DNA from: Planctomycetota bacterium
GTDB taxonomy: Bacteria > Planctomycetota > J058 > JAJDCQ01
Direction of reading: 5' to 3'
Length of the DNA: 64,000 bases
Assembly (NCBI GenBank): GCA_029260755.1
Contig: JAJDCQ010000102.1
Span: 1-64,000 of the forward strand
A program made the translations under genes and the position numbers. This document shows, piece after piece, positions 52,784 to 61,655 of the stretch (position 1 is the stretch's first letter; each line of letters begins with the position of its first letter). The notes under the pieces were generated by a model. The model saw nothing but the letters and a program-made list of their open reading frames with translations, was not told the origin of the DNA and searched no databases.

Positions 52784-54826
52784 ATGAGCTCGAAGACGAC
52801 GGCAACGCTCTTGCTCTCGCTCGGTTTGGTCATGGCGCTCGCCTCGGGATGGGGAGCCGACGGAGCAACTTCGGTCCAGGCGGCGCCCGACGACCCGCGT
52901 TGGACCGAGCGCTGGGAGCGATTCCCGCACTCCCGCCACTTTGGCTCACACGTTGACGCCCGAGCCTGCGAGGTCTGCCACGACACCGACGCGGGCCCCG
53001 ACCGGGCGGGTCTTCGCCTGCGAGACGACCCCGTCACGCTCTGCTCCCGAACGTGTCACCGGCGAGGGTTGCAGGAGCTCGTGATCGAGTCGGTCCCCAG
53101 ACCGACGCCGCCTCATCGCATGACGAGGTTCGATCACGAGACTCACGCTGACATGAAGACGTGCGTCGATTGCCATACCTATCAGCCGCCGAAGCGCGTC
53201 CGGGAGCACGCCAAGCTCGAGGTCACGCGTCTCTACGACGTCGTCACGCGAGACGGCTTCGAGATGCCCGGCCTCGCGTCCTGCCGGGGCTGCCACGCCG
53301 GGAACGGTGAAGACCGTCGCTGGCCCCACGAGCTCCACGATCCGAGCGCCCGGTCCGTTTATCGGGACACGGGACCGCCCTGCGACTCGTGCCACCTGGG
53401 GGCATCGGCGATCGCGGCCGACGACGAGCCCATGCCGAGCGATGAGGATGGCCGGAAGCAATTCAGTCACCGTCGGCACCTGTCGGCCTCGCCGCCGCCG
53501 GACAGTTGCGAGCGCTGCCACGAGAGCGCGACCCGGAGCGTGCGAATCGATGACGGCAGGCTCGGCGGTCGGTTCGGATGCGGATCCTGCCACGCCGATC
53601 TCGACGGCATCGCGGATCGTGGCTGGGAAGCCGCCGGGGAGCGGGTCGCCGCCCGCACGACCGGACGCAAACCGCATCTCGTCGACTTCGACCACCGGCG
53701 ACACGCGGCGGAAGAGATCGCCTGCACCGACTGCCACCGTCTCCGCGATGGCGAGGACGCATTCGAGAGGCCGGCCGACTTCGCGTTCTGCGCCGATTGC
53801 CACGCCGAGAAGCTGGACCGCGACCACGTCCTGCTCTCGCTGGCACCCCAGGAGCACGCCGCGTGGAGGGACGCTGGAGAGAACCTGTGCGCGCTCTGTC
53901 ACGACCCCGAGCTGGAAGAGTGGCGGCCGGGGCTGCTCGAGGAGGAGGTGACCAAGAACCTCCTCGGACCGGTCACCCTCGGCGGTGCTCTCGTCCATCC
54001 GTTCGTATGCGCTGACCCCGCGGGAGCGGCGGCTTCTCCCGAGCAGTGCGCCGGCTGTCACAGGCGCCAGGCCGGCCCGAAGACGGTAGCTGACGCGGCG
54101 AAGAGCTTCGATCACGCCACTCACCTTCCCGACCCGGGGGATCGACGGTTCGAGGCCCGCTGCCGCGCCTGTCACGGAGACGTCTGGGGGTCGGACAGCT
54201 CGAGCTCGAGCCTGGCTCAAGTCGACTCGGCGGCGGTTTGCGACCGCTGCCACACGGGCGGGAAGGCCCGGAGCGAGCCGGAGACGGTCGGCTCACGACG
54301 TCTTCTCAGCTTCAGCCACACGGCTCACCTCGGATCGCCGGAGAGCCCCCGATTCACGTGCGGAGCGTGCCACGAGTGGAGAGCCGCGCCGCTCAAGGAG
54401 CGAGGGCGGTTCGACGGCACCAGGGGAAATGCCTGTCGGTCTTGCCACGCCCACGGGACGAAGGACGAGGCGACCGTGACGCTCGACGGCCAGAAGGTCA
54501 TCCCCGGACGGTGCACGATCTGCCACGGAAGCGGCGACACGATCCGCCGTCGTCAGGCTCCGCTCGAGACGACGCCGAGCGACGGCATCTCGGTCGCGGT
54601 CGGCGCGCACCACGACGCCTTCGGGGAGCCGTGCACCGCCTGCCACGCGCCGTCCGAGGCTGGCGACGAGCCGACTCCGCTCGTCGTGACCCATCGGAAG
54701 TTCCGCCACGCGCCGATCGACGTCGTCGACGGTCCCGATCACGAGCGAGCGCGCGAGTCTTGCCGCGTGTGTCATCTCGGCGCCCGGTCCATCGGTGGAC
54801 CACCGCGGAGGAAGGAGTCGCGATGA
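52784..54826 (+). CDS. Large multihaem c-type cytochrome (17-18 haems)
   Basis: 680 residues. Signal peptide about 1-33, with a likely cut before APDD. There are 17 CxxCH motifs spread over the whole length and one CX3CH (CSRTCH, about residue 85), so up to 18 haems. Numerous H-x3-H and FDHxxHA-type segments (FDHETHA, FSHRRHL, FDHRRHA, FSHTAHL) are typical of cytochrome c7/c3-like and NrfB-type modules with bis-His ligation. It is an extracytoplasmic electron wire. The stop overlaps the ATG of the NuoE-NuoF fusion by 3 bases, so the two are tightly co-expressed. Confidence 0.9.
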   Translation: MSSKTTATLLLSLGLVMALASGWGADGATSVQAAPDDPRWTERWERFPHSRHFGSHVDARACEVCHDTDAGPDRAGLRLRDDPVTLCSRTCHRRGLQELVIESVPRPTPPHRMTRFDHETHADMKTCVDCHTYQPPKRVREHAKLEVTRLYDVVTRDGFEMPGLASCRGCHAGNGEDRRWPHELHDPSARSVYRDTGPPCDSCHLGASAIAADDEPMPSDEDGRKQFSHRRHLSASPPPDSCERCHESATRSVRIDDGRLGGRFGCGSCHADLDGIADRGWEAAGERVAARTTGRKPHLVDFDHRRHAAEEIACTDCHRLRDGEDAFERPADFAFCADCHAEKLDRDHVLLSLAPQEHAAWRDAGENLCALCHDPELEEWRPGLLEEEVTKNLLGPVTLGGALVHPFVCADPAGAAASPEQCAGCHRRQAGPKTVADAAKSFDHATHLPDPGDRRFEARCRACHGDVWGSDSSSSSLAQVDSAAVCDRCHTGGKARSEPETVGSRRLLSFSHTAHLGSPESPRFTCGACHEWRAAPLKERGRFDGTRGNACRSCHAHGTKDEATVTLDGQKVIPGRCTICHGSGDTIRRRQAPLETTPSDGISVAVGAHHDAFGEPCTACHAPSEAGDEPTPLVVTHRKFRHAPIDVVDGPDHERARESCRVCHLGARSIGGPPRRKESR

Positions 54827-56559
54827 CTCGGATCAAGCAGGAGCTCGACGCGCTCCAGAAGGAGCGCGGCCACCTCGACAAGGCGGGCCTGCGCGCTCTC
54901 GCTCGGCGCATTCGCGAGCCGCTCCACCGCTTGCACGAGGTTGCGAGCTTCTTCCCCCACTTCCGACTGACCCCGCCTCCGCAGGTCTCGGTCGGCGTTT
55001 GCCGCGACCTCGCATGCGGCCTCCGCGGCTCCCGTGCCCTCCGCGAAGAGCTCCACGCGGCGCTGCACTCCGACGGCGTGCCCGTCACCCACATCTCGTG
55101 CCTGGGGCGCTGCGACCGAGCGCCGGCGGTCCGGATCGCGACGCCGACCGTCGAGCGCAACTACCTCCGGGCCGCCGCGACGCGCGTGCAGGACGCGGTG
55201 CGGAGCGCCCTCGACGGCGAGCTGCCGGCCGGCGACCTCGATGCTCGGGAGGGAGCCGAGCGGCCGACATGGCAGATCGACGTCGGCAATGACTACGCCA
55301 CCGCGCGGGCCTTCGCGGAGAGGCTCCGCACGGATCCCGACGCCGCGCCGCGGGAGGCGATCTCGGCCCTCGAGTCGGCCGGCCTCCTCGGGATGGGGGG
55401 CGCCGGCGGGCGCGCGTACAAGAAGTGGAGCGACGTCCTCGGAGCGCCCGGCGACGTGAAGTACGTCGTCTGCAACGGAGACGAGAGCGAGCCTGCGACC
55501 TTCAAGGACCGGGAGCTCCTCCTGCACGCGCCGTGGCTCACGCTCGAGGGGATGCTCCTCGCCGGGCTCCTGCTCGGCGCGGAGAGGGGCTTCGTCTACC
55601 TCCGCCACGAGTACGACGAGCAGATCGCGGCGGTCGAGGCCGAGCTGAAGAGGATGCGGGAGCAGGGCTTGACGGGGACCGGGATCCTCGGAACCGACCG
55701 CTCGTTCGAGCTGGAGGTCTTCATCAGCCCCGGTGGCTACATTTGCGGTGAGCAGACCGCGCTGATCGAGGCGATCCAGAGCAATCGAGCCGAGCCCCGG
55801 AACCGGCCGCCCGAGCTCCAGACGAACGGACTCTGGGACCGTCCTACCCTGCTCAACAACGTCGAGACGTTCGCCTGGGTGCCCTCGATCCTCGCCCGCG
55901 GCGACGGCTCCTGGTTCGCCGGCGCGGGCGTCCGGGGCCAGCGCGGCATGCGCTTCTTCTCGGTGAGCGGCGACGTGGCGAGCCCTGGGGTCTTCGAGGT
56001 GCCGAACGGGATCACCCTGCGCGAGCTGATCGAACGCGCTGGCGGGATGGCGGATGGACAAACGCTCAAGGCGGTCGCCGCATCGGGGCCGTCCGGAGGG
56101 TTCCTCCCACGACGACTGCCTCGCGGGCTCCTCCCGCCTCGGTTCGCCGACGAGGCGCTCTCCGACGACGCGACCCACTTCGACATCCTCGACTGGGAGC
56201 TCAGCATCCCCACCGCGCGGGCGATGGGCGTGATGCTCGGCGCCGGTCTGGTGATCTACGGAGACCGGGCGGACATGGTCGAGCAGGCGGTCATCAGCAC
56301 GACGTTCTACCGGCGCGAGTCCTGCGGCAAGTGCGTCCCCTGCCGGATCGGCTCCGCGAAGCTCGACGAGATCGGCGAGCGCCTGCGTGCCCGACAGCTC
56401 TCCGCTCGCGACATGGAGGCCATCCGTTCCGAGATCCTGGCGCTCTCGTCCGCCATGGAGGAGACGGCCATCTGCGGCCTCGGAACGGTCGCCTCGAACC
56501 CGCTCAGGACGCTTCTCGGGCACTTCGGCGACGAAGTCGCCGGCTACCTCGAGGTGTGA
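54823..56559 (+). CDS. NuoE-NuoF fusion: NADH-oxidising FMN/Fe-S subunit
   Basis: 578 residues. The NuoE-like part (about 1-130) has the thioredoxin-type [2Fe-2S] ligands Cys60, Cys65, Cys93 and Cys97 (C-x4-C and C-x3-C). The NuoF-like part (about 150-578) has the FMN loop LLGMGGAGGRAYKKW (usual GRGGAGFPTG), CNGDESEPATFKDREL, GGYICGEQTALIEAI, and the N3-type cluster ESCGKCVPCRIG (Cys501, 504, 507) plus a distant Cys near 551. This is the electron-input module of complex I and of NAD-linked hydrogenases and formate dehydrogenases. No membrane Nuo subunits are nearby. The gene overlaps both neighbours (54823-54826 and 56556-56559). Confidence 0.9.
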   Translation: MTRIKQELDALQKERGHLDKAGLRALARRIREPLHRLHEVASFFPHFRLTPPPQVSVGVCRDLACGLRGSRALREELHAALHSDGVPVTHISCLGRCDRAPAVRIATPTVERNYLRAAATRVQDAVRSALDGELPAGDLDAREGAERPTWQIDVGNDYATARAFAERLRTDPDAAPREAISALESAGLLGMGGAGGRAYKKWSDVLGAPGDVKYVVCNGDESEPATFKDRELLLHAPWLTLEGMLLAGLLLGAERGFVYLRHEYDEQIAAVEAELKRMREQGLTGTGILGTDRSFELEVFISPGGYICGEQTALIEAIQSNRAEPRNRPPELQTNGLWDRPTLLNNVETFAWVPSILARGDGSWFAGAGVRGQRGMRFFSVSGDVASPGVFEVPNGITLRELIERAGGMADGQTLKAVAASGPSGGFLPRRLPRGLLPPRFADEALSDDATHFDILDWELSIPTARAMGVMLGAGLVIYGDRADMVEQAVISTTFYRRESCGKCVPCRIGSAKLDEIGERLRARQLSARDMEAIRSEILALSSAMEETAICGLGTVASNPLRTLLGHFGDEVAGYLEV

Positions 56560-59078
56560 CGGTGGGCAACGACGCCGATGCGATGGCGAACGACCCGTTC
56601 GCGGTGCTGCCGCGCAGGGTCTGGGACGACGAGGAGCTCTTCGCCCGGAACTTCGATGGCCAGCTCGTCCGCCTCGCGCCGGCCACCGCCGAGGACTACG
56701 AGCGCGAGGTGACCCTGACGGTCGACGGCGAAGATGTCACCGTCACGCGCGCCGTCCCTCTGACCGACTCGCAGGGCAACATTGTCCGCGACCGCCTCGG
56801 ACGGACCGTCCCACGGCGCACCACCATCCACGACGCGGCCACGAAGCTCCTCCACGCGCGCCGCGACGCGGGAGGCGCGCCGAGCGAGCACCCGATCCCG
56901 ACCCTCTGCCACCAGGACCACCTCGCGCCGGCCGGAGTCTGCCGCGTCTGCACGGTCGAGGTTCGCCGCACCGGGCGGGATGGACGCGTCAAGACCGATC
57001 CGAAGCTCCTCCCCGCCTGCCGGCATCCGGTCGACCCGTCGATGGCCGTCCACACGATCGAGTCGCCGGACGAGACCGCCCGAGAGCGAGTCCGGGCAGC
57101 GGTTCGGGTACTCGTCGAGCTCCTCGCGGCGGACCACCTCCCCCGCGCGAGCGACGCCGTCAACCCCGAGCGGCCGGCCGACGAGTTCCAGGCGCTCGTC
57201 GAGCGGCTCGGCGCGGATCCGGAGAGGTTCCGGAGCAAGGGACCGCCGGGGCGCCGGCACGATCCGTCGTCCGCGCTCATGGACGTCCGGCACGACGCCT
57301 GCATCCTCTGCAATCGCTGCATCCGCGCATGCAACGACCTCAAGGGCAACGAGGTCATCGGCCGGGCCGGAAGGGGCTACGAGGCTCGGATCGCGTTCGA
57401 TCTCGACGACCCGATGGGGAGCTCCTCCTGCGTCTCGTGCGGCGAGTGCATGGTCACCTGCCCGACGAGCGCCCTGACGTTCCGCCAGGAGGTGACCTCC
57501 GAGTGGAAGCGAGACCTCGTCGCGCGGGAGGGCTACTCGGCCGTCTCGCCGGCCGAGCTCCGGGAGCACGGGCTCTTCCGCGACCTCTCCTACGAGTTCC
57601 TCGCCTGGAACGCGGACTCGGTCGTTCGATGGAACGTGAAGGCGGGCGACGTGCTCTGCCGGCAGGGCGACCCCGGCGCGACGGCGTTCGTGATCATCTC
57701 GGGCGAGCTCGGCTACTGGACCGAGCCGGTCGCCTCGAGCCGACCGGCCCCGCGGCAGGACGGTCTCCTCGGCTGGCTCGTCTCGAAGATCGGCGGAGCG
57801 GCCGCGACCGCCGGCCCCCCGCTGCTCCCTGCGGGGCCGCCCGACGGCGTCCGCACCGAGGAGGACCTGATCGTCGGGGAGCTCTCGTGCCTCAACTCGC
57901 AGCCGCGGACCGCGACGGTCCGCGCGGTCGGCGACGGCCGGGTCTACGTGATCCGGCGCAACCTCCTCCACGCGCTCCAGCGGAACCGATACGCTCGCGA
58001 GAAGCTCGACGAGGTCTACCGGGAGCGGGCGCTCGAGGTGCACCTCCGACAGGTCTCGTTCTTCGATCACCTCGACGACGCGGAGCGCGAGGCCTGCCGG
58101 AGCATCCTGACCGACCGGGTCGAGCTACTCCGCGCCGAGCCGGGCCAGGTCATCTTCGCCCAGGGCGACGAGGCCGACGCGTTCTACATGGTCCGATTCG
58201 GGCACGTGAAGATATCCCAGATCTACGAGGGTCGCGAGCGCGTCCTCGACTACCGCCGGCCGAACCAGTACTTCGGCGAGCTCGGGCTGGTGAGCCAGGA
58301 CCTCGTCGAGGTCGGGCGCCAGGTCCCCGAGAGCATCTGGAAGAAGAGAAGCGCGACGTGCACGGCGCTCGATCACGTCGAGCTCGTCCGGATCGACCAG
58401 ACGACTTTCGAGGTTCTGATCGAACGCTTCGCGGGCCTGCGACGGCGCTTCCTCGAGCTCGCCCGGGGCTACCTCGACCGCTACGAGGCGCCGGTAGACG
58501 ATCGCCCCCTCGCCGAGTTCCTCCACCAGGGGCTCTTCAACGGCCAGCGCCTCCTCGTCCTCGACCTCGAGGCGTGTACCCGGTGCGACGAGTGCACCAA
58601 GGCCTGCGCCGATACCCACGGGGGCGTGACCCGGCTCGTCCGTGACGGACGTCGCTTCGGCAACCACCTCGTGGCGAGCGCCTGCCGCTCCTGTACCGAC
58701 CCGTATTGCCTGGTCGGGTGCCCGGTCGACGCGATCCATCGGCGGAGCTCGCGGGGCGAGTCTGGCGCCCCGTCGCTCGAGATCGTGATCGAGAACCACT
58801 GCATCGGGTGTGGCCAGTGCGCGAAGAATTGCCCCTACGGCAACATCAACATGCAGGGCTTCGAGGAGGCGGACGGGACGATCCGACAGAAGGCGACGAC
58901 TTGCGACCTCTGCCGCGACGTCGTTGGCGACTCGGGCCGCGAGGTGAGCTGCGTCTGGGCCTGCCCCCACCACGCGGCGTTCCGGATGACAGGCGACGAG
59001 CTCTTCGAGCGAGTCCACGGAACGCCGCCGCCGAACACGCTGGTGGAGCTACTTCGGGCGTCGGGCGCGGGCGGCTGA
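56556..59078 (+). CDS. NuoG-like ferredoxin / double cNMP-binding / four-cluster ferredoxin fusion
   Basis: 840 residues from GTG 56556, giving a 4-base GTGA overlap; GTG 56562 and ATG 56583 are later options. A [2Fe-2S] head has Cys118, 129, 132 and 155. A two-[4Fe-4S] part follows with Cys249/252/255/259 and 292/295/298/302. The His-Cys3 cluster of NuoG is absent. CNB1 (about 350-490) has VGELSCLNSQPRTATV, with Glu442 and Arg451. CNB2 (about 498-628) has FGELGL with Glu575 and, after an insertion, KKRSATC with Arg598. The DmsB/HybA-like tail (about 670-815) has four Cys4 sets starting at Cys674, 710, 749 and 783. No signal peptide is seen, so cytoplasmic. It would pass electrons from the NADH module under nucleotide control. 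Confidence 0.88.
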   Translation: MTVGNDADAMANDPFAVLPRRVWDDEELFARNFDGQLVRLAPATAEDYEREVTLTVDGEDVTVTRAVPLTDSQGNIVRDRLGRTVPRRTTIHDAATKLLHARRDAGGAPSEHPIPTLCHQDHLAPAGVCRVCTVEVRRTGRDGRVKTDPKLLPACRHPVDPSMAVHTIESPDETARERVRAAVRVLVELLAADHLPRASDAVNPERPADEFQALVERLGADPERFRSKGPPGRRHDPSSALMDVRHDACILCNRCIRACNDLKGNEVIGRAGRGYEARIAFDLDDPMGSSSCVSCGECMVTCPTSALTFRQEVTSEWKRDLVAREGYSAVSPAELREHGLFRDLSYEFLAWNADSVVRWNVKAGDVLCRQGDPGATAFVIISGELGYWTEPVASSRPAPRQDGLLGWLVSKIGGAAATAGPPLLPAGPPDGVRTEEDLIVGELSCLNSQPRTATVRAVGDGRVYVIRRNLLHALQRNRYAREKLDEVYRERALEVHLRQVSFFDHLDDAEREACRSILTDRVELLRAEPGQVIFAQGDEADAFYMVRFGHVKISQIYEGRERVLDYRRPNQYFGELGLVSQDLVEVGRQVPESIWKKRSATCTALDHVELVRIDQTTFEVLIERFAGLRRRFLELARGYLDRYEAPVDDRPLAEFLHQGLFNGQRLLVLDLEACTRCDECTKACADTHGGVTRLVRDGRRFGNHLVASACRSCTDPYCLVGCPVDAIHRRSSRGESGAPSLEIVIENHCIGCGQCAKNCPYGNINMQGFEEADGTIRQKATTCDLCRDVVGDSGREVSCVWACPHHAAFRMTGDELFERVHGTPPPNTLVELLRASGAGG

Positions 59079-60482
59079 CTCGAGCGGGTCCTCCCGGTGG
59101 CCGTGGCAGACGACGCACCCCGCCCCGTTCTCCGGCGGAACGTCGAGGGGGAGGCGCTCTGACGAGGCCACGGACCGGTGGCAGTCGAGGCATGCGCCGC
59201 CGTGACCGGCGGTCTCGTGCGAGAAGCTCGCGCCGGGCGGCCGCGTCCACGGAGTGACCGCCCAGCGAATGTCGTTCATCGCGTGGCAGCTCGCGCAGGC
59301 GCCGCCGCCGATGTTCGCGTGTTCGGCGTGACACGCCGCCCCCTGGCAGCCGGCCACGCCGGGCGTGGACCCGACCGCAGCGCCGGCGCCCTGCGGCCAG
59401 CCGTGACAGTCGAGGCAGGCCGTCGCGCCGTGCGCGGCATGGGAGAAGTCGACCCTGGGCACGCCGCCGCTCGGGCGCGACTCCTCGACGGTCTCGAGGA
59501 CGGCCGGCGCGTGGCACGGCGTCGTGCATGCATCGAGGCTCGAACCCGCGTCCGCGAGCGAGGCGTAGCCGTCCATCCCGGGATGACATGCGCGGCACTG
59601 ATCGACGTCGTTGCGCTCGCTCGTGTGGTCGAAGTGGTCGAACGCGCCCTCTCGGGGGCGCCGTGCGAGGCTGCCCTCGACGTGGCACTCGTTGCAGGCC
59701 GTGCCGGCGCCTTCTCGCCGCGGAGCGCCCGCTGCGTCTGCTTCGTTGATGTGGCCGCGCGACTCGAACGCGTAGCGCCGTGCGGATCGCGCAGCGACGG
59801 TCCGCAGTGTCGAGGAGCGTGGCCCGCTGTGGCACGAGACGCAGCCCGTCGTGCCATGCCACGTTCCTGCCAGGGCGGCGGTCGTCGGGAGCCCGGGGAT
59901 CGGCGCGGCGTGGCATCGGACGCAGGCCGAGTAGGAGACGGGATCGAACTCCCGCCCGTTGTCGCCGGGAGCGTTGCTCGCCACGTGACAATCGGAGCAG
60001 GCGATCCCGCGCTCCCCCGCGTGGACGCGGTGGGAGAACGCGAGCCCCGGCCGCGCGGCGAACGCCGTGGTCGGGCCGACGGGCGCGGCGATCGTCATGC
60101 GCATCCACGGCTCGTTCGCCCGCAGCGGTGCCCGGCCATGCTCGACGTGGCACCGCGCGCAGCCCTCCCGCTCGAAGCCGGCGTGGCACGCGACGCACCG
60201 GCGGTCGGCCACCCCGGCGAGCGGCAAGTGACAGCCGTCGCAGCCGATCCCGGCCCTCGCGTGGGCCTCCGCGAGCGGCCCCGGAGAGGCGAGCGCCTCC
60301 CAGCGGCCGGCCGCCACGACGACCGCCACGGCGACCGCCACGGCGACCGCCCCGGCGATCGCGAGGCCAAGCTTCCAGCGCTGCAGCCCGCTCGCGCGCG
60401 CGTGGTGGTCGAGCCCCACCCGCATCGCTCGGCTTCTGGCGGGGGCGGACGGAGCGGATCGGTCGGGGGAGGGAGCGGGCAT
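59049..60482 (-). CDS. Membrane-anchored multihaem cytochrome (12-14 haems)
   Basis: 477 residues. A single N-terminal membrane helix (about 36-58) and no cleavage site suggest an anchored protein. There are 12 CxxCH motifs plus one CX3CH (CTTPCH) and one CX4CH (CQGAACH), so up to 14 haems. FSHRVHA, FSHAAHG and FDHFDH segments supply possible distal ligands. It sits 3 bases after the cytochrome b-like gene and converges on the fusion gene with a 30-base overlap. It probably receives electrons from the membrane protein or passes them to it. Confidence 0.88.
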   Translation of the reverse strand: MPAPSPDRSAPSAPARSRAMRVGLDHHARASGLQRWKLGLAIAGAVAVAVAVAVVVAAGRWEALASPGPLAEAHARAGIGCDGCHLPLAGVADRRCVACHAGFEREGCARCHVEHGRAPLRANEPWMRMTIAAPVGPTTAFAARPGLAFSHRVHAGERGIACSDCHVASNAPGDNGREFDPVSYSACVRCHAAPIPGLPTTAALAGTWHGTTGCVSCHSGPRSSTLRTVAARSARRYAFESRGHINEADAAGAPRREGAGTACNECHVEGSLARRPREGAFDHFDHTSERNDVDQCRACHPGMDGYASLADAGSSLDACTTPCHAPAVLETVEESRPSGGVPRVDFSHAAHGATACLDCHGWPQGAGAAVGSTPGVAGCQGAACHAEHANIGGGACASCHAMNDIRWAVTPWTRPPGASFSHETAGHGGACLDCHRSVASSERLPLDVPPENGAGCVVCHGHREDPLESAARARRPK

Positions 60483-60485
60483 GGA

Positions 60486-61502
60486 TCAGTGATAGAGCAA
60501 CGCCAGGTAGGCGTGGACGAGCATGAGCGAGACCATGACGACCGACGCCGGGAGGTGGACCGTGAGCCACGCGTGAAGCCACCACTGCAGCCGCGCCTGG
60601 CGGTCGAGCTGACGCCGCACGGCGCACGCCTCTTCGAGCGCGGCGACGACGTCGAGGCCTGCGGGTCCGACGGCGTCGCGCAACCGCTCGAACGTCTGCG
60701 TCGATCCCTCCGGGGAGCCGACGGCGCTCGCCGTTCGCGGCCCGTCGGCGAGGAACGGGCGGATCTCCTTTCGGAAGGCCTCCTCGAGCGCGCCCGCGGT
60801 CGCTATCGGGGCGTCGGGCAGCTCGCACGAGAGCAGCGGCAGGGCCGTCCGGCGCGCCCCGACGATCTGGAGGCCGACCGCTCGCGAGGCGGAGAGGGCG
60901 CCGTCGGGCCGCGCCCGCGGGGCGCCGCCGGTGTGCGCCGCCCAGTCCTCGCTCTCGACCCTCGCCGCCCGGCCGCACGCGGCCGCGACGAGGTCGTCGG
61001 CCTCGGTGGCGTAGAGGGCCGCGACCCGATCGATCTGCGAGGCGACCGTCTCACCCGGGACGGCCTCGATGAGGCGACGCGGGAGCGTCTGCTGGAGGAC
61101 GAGTCCGAGGAGACCGCTCGCGATCACCGCGAGGAACAGCGTCATGGTCGCCGCGCTCAGCGGCCCGCCGAAACCGATACGCGCGTGGAGTACGATCAGG
61201 GGGACCGTCAGGAGCCCGAGCCAGATGTGGGCGAGCATCCAGGTGCGGGCGCGGCCGAGGATCCGGACGCGCCGGAGCGCCTTTCGCGGCCACAGGGCGA
61301 GCTCGAAGAGGATGATGGCGCCTGCGGCGGCGCCGAGGACGAGGCGGCACCGGTCGAGGCCGACGAGGAAAGTCGAGGTGGGCTCGGCCTGCGATTCGAG
61401 GGCGTACCACGCCGCGCCGGCGAGCGCCGCGAGGGCGGCGACGGCGATCCAAGGGGCGTGAAGGGAGAGCGTCGGTCGGTCGAGGAGCAACTCGCGCCCC
61501 AT
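60486..61502 (-). CDS. Di-haem b-like membrane protein
   Basis: 338 residues. Five predicted helices: about 15-33, 54-70, 88-108, 117-140 and 310-335. Potential haem-b ligands lie in or near helix 3 (AHIWLGLL, LHARI) and helix 5 (LHAWLTVHL, LVHAYLALLYH), with a polar, mainly helical insert of about 165 residues between helices 4 and 5. I recognise the pattern H-(I/V)-W-L-G-L ... L-H-(A/S)-x-x-x-F-G-G from genes beside multihaem cytochromes in Deltaproteobacteria and Planctomycetes, but no formal family name. It may move electrons between quinone or cytoplasmic donors and the 14-haem cytochrome. Confidence 0.68.
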   Translation of the reverse strand: MGRELLLDRPTLSLHAPWIAVAALAALAGAAWYALESQAEPTSTFLVGLDRCRLVLGAAAGAIILFELALWPRKALRRVRILGRARTWMLAHIWLGLLTVPLIVLHARIGFGGPLSAATMTLFLAVIASGLLGLVLQQTLPRRLIEAVPGETVASQIDRVAALYATEADDLVAAACGRAARVESEDWAAHTGGAPRARPDGALSASRAVGLQIVGARRTALPLLSCELPDAPIATAGALEEAFRKEIRPFLADGPRTASAVGSPEGSTQTFERLRDAVGPAGLDVVAALEEACAVRRQLDRQARLQWWLHAWLTVHLPASVVMVSLMLVHAYLALLYH

Positions 61503-61541
61503 CCTTGCGAGCGTGTCGGCCAGAGCACGGGAAGACGGGCG

Positions 61542-61571
61542 ATCCTAACGCGACCGACCGAGGTCGAGCAA
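61542..61571 (-). promoter_or_regulatory. Candidate promoter of the cytochrome b/c operon
   Basis: TTGCTC (61571-61566), 18 bases, TAGGAT (61547-61542) on the minus strand, 40 bases before the ATG. It lies back to back with the cyclase promoter; the outer edges of the two -35 boxes are 16 bases apart. Confidence 0.48.
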
Positions 61572-61586
61572 GCCGCCGGGAGATCC

Positions 61587-61616
61587 TCGACAGAGGAGAG
61601 GGAACGACGCTAGGCT
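61587..61616 (+). promoter_or_regulatory. Candidate promoter of the cyclase gene
   Basis: TCGACA (61587-61592, five of six consensus bases), 18 bases, TAGGCT (61611-61616) preceded by GC. The GTG start is 39 bases downstream, after a GAGG ribosome site. Confidence 0.48.
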
Positions 61617-61655
61617 CGGATTTACGGACGACGCGACGAGAAAAACGAGGGCGAC

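Noticed and set aside
54823..59078. A complete complex I or NAD-linked hydrogenase operon
   Set aside because: Only E/F- and partial G-like parts are present. No NuoCD, NuoB, NuoH/L/M/N or hydrogenase large-subunit motifs were found.
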